Source of the DNA: Tilletiopsis washingtonensis
Taxonomy: Eukaryota > Basidiomycota > Exobasidiomycetes > Entylomatales
NCBI RefSeq assembly: GCF_003144115.1
Contig: NW_020311998.1
Coordinates: 185,669 to 249,668, forward strand
DNA length: 64,000 nt
Reading direction: 5' to 3'
The position numbers and the translations under genes are program-made. Positions 37,619-48,260 of the stretch are shown piece by piece. The number at the start of each line of letters is the position of its first letter. Within the stretch, counting starts at the first letter, position 1. Below the pieces are notes generated by a model that was given only the letters and a program-made list of their open reading frames with translations, was not told the origin of the DNA and did no database searches.

Positions 37619-39012
37619 GACGAGGAGATGAGGCACACGACGTGCGCGAGACTGCCGATGTCGTGCAGTGAAGATGCGAGAGACGCTGTGCCGCGAGAGT
37701 GCAGCAAGGTGGCGACGAGGGGTAGCTCGATGCAGGAGGCAGCACTGGCCCTCGGTGCAGGTGCAGACCGGCAAAACACGACGCGCGAAGCGAGCAGCGG
37801 TGGAGCAGGGCGGACGCGGAGAAGACGCGCAGAGCACGGCGAGACCGAAGCGGCCGAGGCGGAGGCGGCAACGGAGAGAGCACCAGTGGGCGAAGGGCAG
37901 ACGGTTGCGCAGATGTAGGGCCAGGATGGTGGTGGCAGGAAGGAGCAGAGCAGGCCTCTGCGCGGTGCGACCGCGTCGCAGCACGGCAGCACGGCCAGGA
38001 ATAGCTCGCAGCATACAGCGCCCGCGCGCCGCGCATGCCTTCGAGTTCGCCGCCGCGTGGAAGGCGGCTCGCAGCCACAGCCGCACCTCCGCCCCCGTGG
38101 CGGCGGCTCCGGCCGCCCAGCGCTCACGCGTCAGGGCCCAAGCGCCCTCCGCACGCACGGCGGCGCCATGCAGCAGCATGCATCTGCGAGCAGCCGCACG
38201 GCCAAGCGGGCGAGCACGACAGCGGCGCACGACGTCCCGTCGGCAAACCTGCCTCCGCCCGACACGGGTCCACGGCGCCACGGCCAGCGACGGGCGCGAT
38301 CTCGGTCTCCGGTGTCTGCTCATCGTCTGGAGCCAGCAGCGAGCGCGGCCAGCCAGAGGCTCAGCCAGCATCCACGTCGCTGCACCGCGATCCACGGCAG
38401 CCTCGGTCCTCCGATGCAGGCACCAGCCTACCACACAAGCACAGGCGCCGTCAGACAGCTCATCCAGCACGCGCGAGTTTCAGAGCCACTGCAGGGTGGA
38501 ACAGCTGGGTATCTCTGAGCGCCGAAAGAGGCGCTGCGGGCACATTTTCGGCCAGGGCCGGTTTGGGGGAGAGTGAATAGCGCTTCTTGGGCTGCCTGAA
38601 CGAGCGCAGTGTGACGGAGAGGAGCGGAAGGCGGAGCGAGAGGCGGCAGAGAATGTGGAGAGGGCATGCGGAACCGCAGATGAGATGATGTAGTGAAGAA
38701 AGCGCACATGACAGTGAGGTCTCGAATGCTTGCAGAGGAAGGCAAAGACTCTTGAGAAGGATCGTCGCGGCGCTGGCGCTCTCGATTGCACAAGACAGAA
38801 AGGAAGACAAGACGCGCAATAATGCTCCGGCAGGATGTCGTGCGTCGCAACAGAGATATAGGATGGGCGAGAGCGACGAGCGGCGAAGCCTGCTGGACAA
38901 GCCCGTCGTCGCTCTCGATATATACAGATGCCACCGCTGAGCGCCGCATGTCGAGGATAGCGGCGCCCGCTGGCGGGCGGCTTGCGATGCGATGCCTCGG
39001 CCGCCGCACGGC
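37619..39012. other. Intergenic region upstream of PER1 and downstream of RSR1
   Basis: 1.4 kb between two minus-strand genes. The frames that run through it are open extensions of PER1 or chance frames without a start. An A/T-rich island near 38917-38930 (ATATATA) stands out in this composition and might be a TATA-like or 3'-processing signal. No gene supported. Confidence 0.45.
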
Positions 39013-40132
39013 TCACATGACGACGCACTTCTTCTTGTCGCGCGAGCTCTTGTCCTTGCCGCTACTCCCGCCGCTGGCCGCCTCAAAGGCACGGCACTGG
39101 CGCACGACGTCGGCAAACACCTCGTCGACGTTGATGCGCTTGCGCGCAGACGCCTCGTAGTACGGCACATTGCCCCAGGCGCGCGAAAGGTTCGTGCCGA
39201 TCTCGCGCGGCACTTGCCGCTCCGCACGCAGGTCGGACTTGTTGCCGACGAGCACGAGAGGGACCTGCACGGAGCACAGCAGGTCAGTGGCCGAAGACTT
39301 GCTACGACGACCCTCGAGCCCGACTCACCCGCGCGTTCTTTATCCTCACGATCTGCTCGCGCAGCGGGCCGAGCTCGTTCACGCTCGCCAGATGTGTGAG
39401 CGAGAAGACAAGGACGAAGCCCTGTCCGCTCTTCATGTACAGCTCCTTGAGCGCCATGAACTGCTCCGTGCTGCAGGCGAATCGCACGCGTCAGCATGGC
39501 GCCCCTTCGCAGCAGTGCAGCGGCAACGCACCCGGCAGTGTCGAGGATCTCGACTAGGCAGTGCTGCCCGTCGATGATGATCGGCTTTCGGTACGTGTCT
39601 TCGATTGTGGGGTCGTACGTGCTGACGAACACGTTGCGCACGAACTGCACCGTCAAGGCCGACTTGCCCACACCTCCACCTGAGAGCGAGAAGATCAGCT
39701 CCGAGCTGCAGGGCGGGAGGAGCAGGTCTCTGTCTGGCCACACAGCTCGAGTCCCAGAAGGCTCAGGAGTGGCAGCTGGCGGCCGGCCTGGAAGCCGCAG
39801 GAGGGCAGCTGCATGGAAGCCGACAGGATCCTGAGCCGCGGAAGAGACCGACCGAGCTGTGCATGCGCCGAGGCGAGCCAGTGCCCGCCAAGGTAGCTTG
39901 CTGCACCACTGCTCTTGGTGTGCCGCACAGCACCATGCCGCGGCTGGTACGCAGGAGCGAGCCCAAAGCCATTACGGGCGTCGCATCGAGTGCTGCCAGT
40001 CTCTAGCTCGGCTAGTCGCGTCTGCTCCGTCTGCTCTCTGCTGTCTGCTCCGTCTGCTCTCTGCTGTCTGCCATTCTTCCCGCTCGCATGCCCAGACTCA
40101 CCGCCCATGATCACAACCCGCGCCTCCTTCAT
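39013..40132 (-). CDS. RSR1: Rap/Rsr1-type small GTPase
   Basis: Ras-family GTPase of the Rap1/Rsr1 branch, which marks cortical polarity sites and recruits the Cdc24-Cdc42 module. Exons 40102-40132, 39532-39679, 39329-39470 and 39013-39264 give 190 residues. Motifs: P-loop GGGGVGKS, effector loop [11 protein letters not shown], switch II LDTAGTEQF with the Rap-type Thr where Ras has Gln61, NKSD, and EASARKR. A polybasic stretch ([10 protein letters not shown]) precedes the CAAX box CVVM, whose final Met predicts farnesylation. The insert-like segment [19 protein letters not shown] is typical of Rsr1/Krev proteins. Intron 1 is 422 bp, splits the P-loop coding sequence and carries a 23-bp tandem repeat; the others are 61 and 64 bp. 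Confidence 0.94.
40021..40070. repeat. 23-bp tandem duplication in RSR1 intron 1
   Basis: Two perfect adjacent copies of a 23-base CT-rich unit (40021-40043 and 40044-40066) plus the first four bases of a third. They lie about 20-60 bases inside the donor end of the long RSR1 intron. Confidence 0.85.
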
Positions 40133-42584
40133 CGTCGGCCGCTGCTAGAGCTGAGCTGCAGCGCCAAGGAGGACACTCGAGCGGCCGCGGGGCTCGACAC
40201 AGAGGCACAGTCCGTCCCGCCAGGGCACTGCGATGGCGGGCGGGAAGAACGCAGGTGTGTCTGCGTGCAGGTGCTTGCTGGCGTCGCCTGGTGCCAGAGC
40301 TCGGCGTGCGGCTTGAGGCCGGCTCAAGGCTGGGTGTGCTGCGCTGTGCCTGCGCCTGAGATGATCGCTAGGAAAAGCCAGGAAGGGTTGCGGCTGCTGG
40401 ACCCAGTGCTGCTGGCGCCTGTACGCCGGAGAGGCAGCTGCACAGGGGCTGCTCGGGCTGTGAGAAGAAAGGCGCAGCGAGTGTTCGTGAGGAGGGCGAG
40501 AGAGGAGATGAGAGAGCGTGAAGCCACGGCACACGCAAGGCAGCGAGTGCGGGACGAGTGCGCCAGGAGGGCGTGGCGAGCGATATTGGGGTCGAGAGGC
40601 GAGCTGGATGGCCTGACTGCGAGTGCGAGGTGGAGATCTGGATGCCGCAGGCTGCGGCTAAGCTGGCGGTGGATGCAGGCCGAGGCGCCTCGGCGCGCCT
40701 GTGCGTGCGTGCCTCTGCCGCGCGCTGGGCTGCTGCCGCTGCTGCGCTGCCGTGCCGCGCCGCCGCGAACAAGGCCGCCGCAGCCGCGCCCGCACCACGC
40801 CGAGCGGCGCCCGCCCCACTCCGCAACTCCTCTCCTGCATCCGCTGCCGCGGCCGCATCTTGCTCGGCGGCGACGTTCGAGACGTGCGGAGCGACGTCGG
40901 GCCAAGGCCAGCTCTTCGACAGCACACGATCGTCCACGCCAGCGTCCAGCGCTGCAACGCCGAGCTCGAGGCTGGACGCGCAGCGGGCGAGCGAGAGCCA
41001 CGGCCTCCACTCGTTGGCGCCCGCGCGCGACGTCGACCGGAATGTCCGGCGCTCGCTGCATCTGGCAGCGTCGAGATCGCCATGACGGCACAGTCCAGAC
41101 CACCACGGTGGCTCTCTCAGCATGATGCGACGAGGCATGCGCTGCCGACGGCGACGAGAGGCGAAGCTTACGTAGCAGCGTCGCGAGGGCGCAGAGCTCA
41201 ACGGGCGACTTGGCGGGCGAGGCCCGTCTGACCCGCACTCGACTCTGCTGCACAGCGGTGCCGCACAGCGGTGCTCTCCAAGCGACGAACAGGAAGCGTG
41301 CTGGACGCCGGCACTTCCATTGCCGAAGGGCTCAGCAGGGACCATGTGGATGCGACGCTGCTGAGCGTGCCTGCGGCCGAGGCCGTTGCACCGTGCACGC
41401 AGGAGAGCTGGATGCTGATGGCGTGGGACGGCCGCGAACGCCTCGGCTCGACGTGCTGCCGCTGCGGCACGCCGCCGCAGCGTTCCGACATCGAACTGCA
41501 GCTGCTCAGCCTCGACCCTGCGACTGCGATGGACGCTGCGCAGCACCATGCTGCGACACCTTCCGCCAAGGTGGGACGAAGCAGCAAGAAGGAGAGTTTT
41601 GCGCGTCGGCGGCGGGCGGAGTCGATGCGCGAGTGCTCGTCGGGGTCCGGCGCTGCACGCTGTTCGGCACCTGGCGGTGCAGCAACGCTCGCTGCTGTTG
41701 GCGCTGCAAGTCGTCTCTCTTCGCTCTGTTCTTTCAGAACTCGACTGCAGCCTGCGCTGAGCTGCATCTGCTGGGGAGGACCAGCTCAGTCGACTATCAT
41801 CTCTCATGCGCTCAGGCACACCTTTGTGCGTCCGCGGGTGCGTTTGCAGCGGGACGAGCGGCAGCGTCGACGCACGGACGCGCCCACGGCTCCTGCTCGG
41901 CACCCTCCGTGCTTGCTCGGCCGCACCGCATGGACTCGGTCAGCAGAACCGCTCCTCTCCTGCACGGTGCTTCGCTCTTGGCGCTCTCAACTCAGTGAGA
42001 CTTGCCATGGCCCGCTCCGTCATGCGTGGGATCCTGCCGCAGCTCAGGCCATGAACGGCATCAGCTTGTCCCTTCGGCATCGCGACGGTGCGCGGCGCTG
42101 TGCGGGTCCGTTCCCACGCCTCTGCACCTCGGCCGGGCCGAGGCTGCAGGATGCGTTCCTGTGTGCCTGATCCTGAGCGGTCCCTGCGTCGCTTGTGAAC
42201 TCTCCTTCTCTCCTCTCGCCCCTGAAGGTCACGGCGCTGAGGAAGACCTCCTCCAGCCTTCAGACGGCCGAGAGAGGCCTTGGCTGAGCTCTGCCGTACG
42301 AGTCTGCGCTCGGAACGGGCACGGACCACCGCAACATCATGCGCCGTCTTAGACAGACGACCCACATGCCACTTGAGTGTCGCAGGCGTGCTCCTTCATC
42401 GTTCTGGACTGTGGCCCAACTGGCTGGACTGCGGCAGATGCTGGCGGCGTGGAGCCGCGCAGCGGCCGCCGCTGTGTAGAGCCGCGAGGGCCGCCGGCGC
42501 GCGGCGGTCCGAAGGTGCGGCTCTCCGCGAGCTCCGACGCGCGCCTCTGTCTCGACCACCACATCAAGCCAGGGGTCATCGCGG
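40133..42584. other. 2.45 kb divergent region, no secure gene
   Basis: Lies between RSR1 (-) and the methyltransferase gene (+). A minus-strand frame covers 40368-41903 and opposing frames overlap it. The only stretch with a somewhat coding look is on the minus strand near 40800-41050 (VDDRVLSKSWPWPDVAPHVS), followed by an Ala-rich run. Without recognisable domains or consistent splice sites I leave it unannotated. Confidence 0.45.
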
Positions 42585-44041
42585 ATGAGTCTGCGTCTCC
42601 TCGGCCAGTCGGCACGTTCGGCACGTCTCAGTGCTCCAGCTCTGGCTACTCGAGGCATAGCTTCCGCTGTCCGCCCGCAAGGCGCCTCCAGCAAGCAGCT
42701 GCGTGGCCGTCGAGCTCTGCCGCACGGTCCATCTGCAGCTCTTGGGCGGCGCAGCGTCAACATGGCCGCCTTCTCGGATCCGGACTTCGACTTCAGGCGT
42801 GAGCAAGTCTGCAAGATTTCGAACTTGCCCGGCTGAAAGCGCTTCCCCTACCTGCAGGCTACCTCGAGGAGCGGCCGCGAGCGCCTGACACGCTGTATGA
42901 CGATGTGCTCAGCTTCCACCAGGGCGAGCGCGGCACGGTGCTCGACGCCGGCTGTGGGCCAGGTAAGCATCGCTGCTCAAGCGCCGCTTCACTTGCTCAC
43001 GCTGCGCTGCCCAGGCATCTCGCTCTTTCCACTCGTGCCGCACTTCAAGCGCGCCATCGGCGTGGACCCGTCAGAAGGCATGATCTCCGAGGCCGGCGGC
43101 GCCTGGGAGGCCTACTGCGGCAGTGCGCTGCAGGGCAAGCGGCCCGACACGCTCGTCGAGTTCAAGCAGGGCAGCGCCGAGAAGCTGACCTGCATCGACG
43201 ATGCCAGCGTCGACCTCGTTACGGCTGCCCAGGTGCGTGCCCAGCAGCCGTAAATAGAGGCGCCCCTCTCACCGCCTCACTTCCGCAGGCGGCGCACTGG
43301 TTCGACTATGCGGCGCTCTGGCCCGAGGTGCGTCAGAGGCCATTTTCAAGCGAGACGCTGTGCTGACTGCATCCTTCGCCGCAGCTCTCGCGCGTCCTGA
43401 AGCCCGGCGGGAGCGTCGCCTTCTGGGGCTACGGCACCAACTTCCTGCCCTCGCACACAGCGCTCTGGCCGCAGATGGCCGAGTTCATGTCGTCGCGCGC
43501 CCCCGTGCTTGGCCCGTACTGGCCGCTGCCGGGGCGCCGCCTGCTCGAGGACCTGCTTGCGGAGATGTGAGGAGCATCGACTATCCCGCTGCTCGCATAG
43601 GCTGACGCTGCCACTCGCCAGCCCGTTCCCCAAAGACGAGGCAGCCTGGGACGTGGCTGGCGCGAAACGCAAGATGCACACGCTCGCGGCGCCCGGCGTG
43701 CCCGAGCTTGCGTCGCCTGCCGAGCCGTACCGGATGGAGGTGCGTGGTCGTCGGCTCCGGCCCAAAGCCACGCAGCTGATGCCTCGACACTGCAGCGCGT
43801 CATGACGTTCGAGCAGCTCAACGGCTACTTCCACACCTCGTCTGCCCTCTCGCGCTTCTACAAGGCGCACCCCGAGCGGCGCAGCGAGAAGCCCGACATG
43901 ATCGACGTGCACGTAGAGCGCCTGCGCGAGGCCGTGCTGGCGGAGCGCAAGAGCGGCACCGGCGCAGAGGAAGGACTCGACGAGCAGCATGTGCGCGTGG
44001 CCTGGCCGCTCGGTCTCATGATGATCCGCAAGCGGGCATGA
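42585..44041 (+). CDS. SAM-dependent methyltransferase (TMT1-like, type 11)
   Basis: Class I methyltransferase resembling yeast trans-aconitate methyltransferase; substrate unproven. Seven exons: 42585-42798, 42858-42962, 43015-43232, 43289-43327, 43385-43566, 43622-43739 and 43796-44041; introns are 52-59 bp and every phase closes, giving 373 residues. SAM motif I is VLDAGCGPG. Later motifs are RAIGVDPSEGMI, TAAQAAHWFDY (the family's QAxHWFD) and LSRVLKPGGSVAFWGYG. Two starts are possible. From 42585 there is an Arg/Ser/Ala-rich leader of about 59 residues (MSLRLLGQSARSARLSAPAL) without acidic residues, like a mitochondrial presequence. From 42762 the protein begins MAAFSDPDFDFR, as relatives do. 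Divergent from RSR1 and convergent with RNR2 (187 bp). Confidence 0.88.
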
Positions 44042-44228
44042 TAACAATATGCAAATGAAAGAGACGTGCGAGATGAGACATGGATCCTAGTGTACAGCAA
44101 GAGGCCGGGGCATGGGAAGGGAACAGGCATGCGCCTCGAGAGCGGTGACATGAGAGGGACGAGAGCGGCGGCCGCAGGCATGCGGGGCGGGATATGGTGC
44201 CGGCGACCCGACGCAGCTGCGCGCGCGC

Positions 44229-45545
44229 TCAGAAGTCCTCCTCGAGCGTGAAGCCGTGGCCGCCACGCTGGATGCCGTCGCCCTCCTCGCCGACGACCGT
44301 CTCCTTGCGCGCGACGCCAGCCTTGGCGTACTCGGCGACCTTCTTCTCGAAGAAGTTCGTCTTGCCCTGCAGCGAGATGTTGTCCATCCAGTCGAAGGGG
44401 TTCGTGGCGTTGTAGTGCTTCTCGTTGCCCAGCGACACGAGCAGGCGGTCGGCGCAGAACTCAATGTACTGGCGCATGAGCGCCGCGTTCATGCCGATCA
44501 GCGAGCACGGCAGCGCGTCGGTGAGGAAGGCCTGCTCGATCTCGACGGCCTCGGTGATGATGCGCTTGACCGTGTCCGGGTGGGCGCGCTTGCGCAGGTG
44601 GCCAAAGAGCAGGCAGGCAAAGTCGGTGTGCAGGCCCTCGTCGCGCGAGATGAGCTCGTTGGAGAAGGTGAGGCCGGGCATGAGGCCGCGCTTCTTAAGC
44701 CAGAAGATCGAGGCGAACGAGCCCGAGAAGAAGATGCCCTCGACGGCGGCAAAGGCCACGAGGCGCTCCGAGAACGACGCCTTCTTGTCCGAGATCCAGC
44801 GCAGCGCCCAGTCGGCCTTCTTCTTGATCACCGGGATCGTCTCGATGGCGTCGAAGAGGAACTCACGCTGCGCGGGGTCGCGGATGTACGTGTCGATGAG
44901 CAGCGAGTAGGTCTCGGAGTGGATGTTCTCCCTGTGGCGCGTGCGGGTCAGCGCGTGTGGCAAGCAGAGGCAGCGCCGGGCTGCGCTACGCACATCATGA
45001 TCTGGAAGCCGTAGAAGCAGCGCGCCTCGGCGGCCTGCACCTCGCCCGAGAAGCGCTCGACGAGGTTCTCGTTGACGATGCCATCGGACGCGGCGAAGAA
45101 GGCGAGCACGTGCGAGATGAAGTGGCGCTCGTTGTCGTTGAGCTTGTTGTCCCAGTCGTGCATGTCCTTGCTGAGGTCGATCTCCTCGGCCGTCCAGAAG
45201 GAGGCCTCGGCCTTCTTGTAGAACTGCCAGATCTGAGGAGGCAGGGGTCAGCGCTGCAGCTGCGGCGGGCCTGCAGCACCGGCACTCACCTCGTGGAAGC
45301 GGATGGGGAAGAGGACGAAGCGGCGCGTGCTCTCGACAAGCAGCGGCTCCTCGCTCTCGGGCAGGTCGACGTCGCCGACGAACTTGCTGTGCAGGTCGTC
45401 GATGTCTGTGTGGCGTGTGAGCAGGGCGGCAGACGCTGGCGGCACGGCGAGGCCACGCACCGCTGCTGCTGCCGGCGGCGGCGAGCGAGAGCTTCGACAG
45501 CGGCGCGTCGAGCGAGGCGCTGCCTGAGGTGGCGGAGGGGGCCAT
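44229..45545 (-). CDS. RNR2: Ribonucleotide reductase small subunit
   Basis: Beta subunit of class Ia ribonucleotide reductase, supplying the tyrosyl radical for dNTP synthesis. Exons 45461-45545, 45290-45405, 44994-45232 and 44229-44931; 380 residues. Iron-site and radical motifs are all present: [26 protein letters not shown], the radical Tyr in [26 protein letters not shown] and AVEIEQAF. The C terminus GFTLEEDF matches the tail that docks in the large subunit. The catalytic residues of Rnr2 are conserved, so it is not the degenerate Rnr4-type partner. The start at 45545 (MAPSATSGS) gives a short Ser/Ala leader before DIDDLHSKF. Two ACGCGT boxes lie 254-278 bases upstream. Confidence 0.97.
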   Translation of the reverse strand: MAPSATSGSASLDAPLSKLSLAAAGSSSGAWPRRAASVCRPAHTPHRHRRPAQQVRRRRRPARERGAAACREHAPLRPLPHPLPRGECRCCRPAAAAALTPASSDLAVLQEGRGLLLDGRGDRPQQGHARLGQQAQRQRAPLHLARARLLRRVRWHRQREPRRALLGRGAGRRGALLLRLPDHDVRSAARRCLCLPHALTRTRHRENIHSETYSLLIDTYIRDPAQREFLFDAIETIPVIKKKADWALRWISDKKASFSERLVAFAAVEGIFFSGSFASIFWLKKRGLMPGLTFSNELISRDEGLHTDFACLLFGHLRKRAHPDTVKRIITEAVEIEQAFLTDALPCSLIGMNAALMRQYIEFCADRLLVSLGNEKHYNATNPFDWMDNISLQGKTNFFEKKVAEYAKAGVARKETVVGEEGDGIQRGGHGFTLEEDF

Positions 45546-46346
45546 GGTGCGTGCAGTGGGGTTGGTGAGTGGGAGAGGCGGGGCTGAGCGGTGGTGAGAG
45601 GGGTGCGGCGCGGGTGGGGTGCGAGAGGCAGGGGTGTTGTTGTGTGCGGGAGCAGGGAGAAGCGCGGCTGCCCGGCCTTAAGAAGGCGAGCAGGCGTCTC
45701 TGCGTGCTTTGCCGCCAGCGCAGGCGCTGTGTGCTGTGGCGGCGCGGCGCTGCCTCGGCTGCGCTGCTGCCCCTGCGTCGCTGCTGCCTCGGCTGACTAC
45801 GCGTAAAGTGGCCGCCGACGCGTCGCGTGGAGGCCGCCGCGGCCCCGGCGCGCGTGCGTGTTGGACGCGCGTGCAAGGCCTCGAGCTCGCCGTGCCGCCG
45901 AGTGCCGCAGGTCTGCTGCTGTGCCGGGCCGGACACCTGCCGCTGCACTGGCCTAGCTTCCCGCCGTGCGTCGCCTTGCCCTCGCAGCACGCTCTCCACA
46001 TGGCCGATGCAGCGGCCTGCATGCCACGGAGCCGCGCTACGCTGCATGCCTCGCAGAGCGGCAGATCGGAGATTAGGGCAGCGCCCGGCGATCAGATCAA
46101 CAGATGGCGAGGCGGGAACATCTGGCCTGAGGAGATGTGCCGACTCCAGACGCCTGAGTCTTAGGCCTCTTCGTCGGCCGTGCGGAAGAGGCCAAGGCGC
46201 CCACAGGACCTCACGAAGCTCGCGAGGCGCAGCCTTCACGGCACCGGTCGCGCATGTCTCCTTGAGTCGACTGCACCGTCACACCCTCGACACACCTCAC
46301 CCAGCAGCGCAAGTCATGCCTAGATTACAATGGAGAGCGCACGCCT
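45546..46346. other. RNR2 promoter and VPS72 3' flank
   Basis: 801 bp between the RNR2 start and the VPS72 stop, both minus strand. The RNR2-proximal half should be its promoter and contains the MCB pair. No protein-coding gene is supported. Confidence 0.55.
45799..45823. promoter_or_regulatory. Paired MCB (ACGCGT) elements upstream of RNR2
   Basis: Perfect ACGCGT palindromes occur at 45799-45804 and 45818-45823, 19 bases apart. In yeasts this MluI cell-cycle box binds MBF and drives G1/S genes, with ribonucleotide reductase a classic target. The element is GC-rich and can occur by chance in this DNA; the pairing and the gene they precede are what make it credible. Confidence 0.5.
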
Positions 46347-48260
46347 CTACTTGCGAGCTGGCGTGCCCGCCGCAGCCGGGCCGCCCGTGCTCCTGCGTCC
46401 GCCCGAGCGCGTCGTGCCGCTGGGCAGCGCTTGAGCAGCAGCAATGATGGCCTCCTCGTCGCCCGGCGCGATGGCCTTCTTGCCCTTCATCAGCGGCGCC
46501 GATGCAGATGCAGCGAGCTCGGGTGCCGCGGCTGCTGCTGCGGGCTCCGGCTCTGGCGCCGGCGGCGGAGCGAGCTCTGCGCGAGCAGCGGCGAGCACAC
46601 CGCACGCGCCTTCGTCGTCGACATGCGCCGCGTAGCAGCCCATGCGGTATGCCTCGACGGCTGCAGTTCCCGGCGCCGGGTTGGGCGAGGCAGTCGTGCC
46701 GGTCCAGAGGAAGCGGTGCTCGAGCAGCTCCGTGAGCAGGCTGTACGCCTCTGCACTGGCGAACGGCACGCCGCTGCGTGGATCGCGATACACGGCCGGC
46801 AGGCCCGTCAGGGCGCAGGTGCTCTGCCGCGGTCGCAGTGGCCGGTTGCGTGCAGCTACGATGGGCACGGCATCCCAGGCGCAGTGCGAGCCTAGCAGGA
46901 GGGAGAATTCATCCACCCACGTCGTGTCCGGCGGCAGGCCGCGCAGCGAGAGCAGCGTGCGGGACTGCTTGACGCGCGAGAGAGGCGGAGACGTCTGTGG
47001 CGTGCCGCTGCTGCCTGTTCCCGGCGGCGCAAGCGTGGGCGTCTTGCGAGGTGCAGAGCCGCTGGGTTCGCTGCCGAGCTGCGGAGACTGCAGCGTCGGA
47101 GTCGGCGCTGCAGAAGTGTTGGCGCCGGCACGAGCAGCCAGCCGATCGGCGTGCACGGGGTCCTGCAGTGCGCTGGCCACGCCTGTAGATGGCAGAATGC
47201 CCGCCTGCTCGTCCTCGATGAGCTTCACGAGCGACGTGCGCTCGCCCTCGTCACCGCCCGTGGTGATAGAATGCCAACGGACGAAAGGACCCTCGATGCC
47301 CGCCGGCTTGCTCTTGCGGTCGCGCGCCTTGCGCTCTTCTTCTCGGTCCAGGAAGATGCGTAGACTCTCGCGATTCGCCTCTTCCGTCTCGAGTGCCTCT
47401 GCAATCAGGCGGTCCTGCGTCAGGCGTGGCCGCTTCGGCGGTGCAGCACGAGGTGCCTGCGTTGCTCGCCGCTCCTCATCTGCGCGCAGCCGCTCAGCCA
47501 CCTCAGCCGCAGACTGCACCGTCGAGCGCCGCGAGCTGGAGCGCTTGCGCGCGCTGCCGCTCGCAGTGCCCTCGCCGCTGGTCCGCGGCGTCGGCGCAAA
47601 GGAGATGCGCTTGGCGCTGCGTGCGGCGGCACCCTCGGCGCGCTGTGCGCTCGTGGAGCCTTCCGCCTCGTTCTGGCCGGCGTCGTCATGCACAGACAGA
47701 GCCGACTTGGGTGCAGGCCCACGTCTGACGATGGGCCGCATGTGCGCTGGCAGTGCCTTTGTGCGTGATGCCTGAAGAGAAGGCATGAGCGCACGACTCC
47801 GCAGGACATGCCTGTGATGCTCACCTTGCGACTGGCCTTCTCCTGTGCCTCAAGCTCGCGCTCGCCCGCCGACTCGTCGCCCTCGTCGGCACCTTCGCCG
47901 TCAGCGCTCGAGCGATCGAAGTCCGAGTCCACGACGTCCTCCTCGTCTGCATCATCGAACGATCAGTCGGATGCTCAAGGCAAGGCATTTCCGCGCTGGC
48001 CATGCGGCACTCACCCTTCTGCTCCTGGAAGTCGATGTCGTTCTCCACCTCCTCGAACACCTCGTCCTTCTCCATCTCCTGCTCCAGCAGCTCGCGCATG
48101 CTGTGGCGCGAGATGTCAGTTCGGCAGGTCGGCGCTCGGACCGCCGACTGACGCACCGGTTTCCAGCGGTGGAGCGGCGCGCGCGCCCAGTGACGAGGTC
48201 ATCGCCGGCAGGCGCTGAGGCTGGCGCCGCCGGCGGGGCTGCCATCTCGAAACGGGCCAT
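46347..48260 (-). CDS. VPS72: SWR1-complex subunit VPS72/YL1
   Basis: YL1-family histone chaperone that delivers H2A.Z-H2B to the SWR1 remodeller. Exons 48157-48260, 48015-48100, 47825-47946 and 46347-47771; 578 residues. The N-terminal YL1 block is complete: GRARRSTAGNRMRELLEQEM, EVFEEVENDIDFQEQKDEED, VVDSDFD, then an acidic stretch (DGEGADEGDESAGE) that would contact H2A.Z-H2B. The basic middle contains KRPRLTQDRLIAEALETE, and the C-terminal YL1_C motif reads STCALTGLPAVYRDPRSGVPFASAEAY. Introns 1-3 (56, 68 and 53 bp) each restore conserved sequence. The start at 48260 (MARFEMAAPP) is preferred; the second Met, five codons on, is a weaker choice. An Ala-rich tail follows YL1_C. Confidence 0.93.

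Noticed and set aside
40368-41903. 511-codon minus-strand frame between RSR1 and the methyltransferase
   Set aside because: Arg/Ala/Ser-rich, overlapped by equally long frames on the other strand, with no domain or splice logic.
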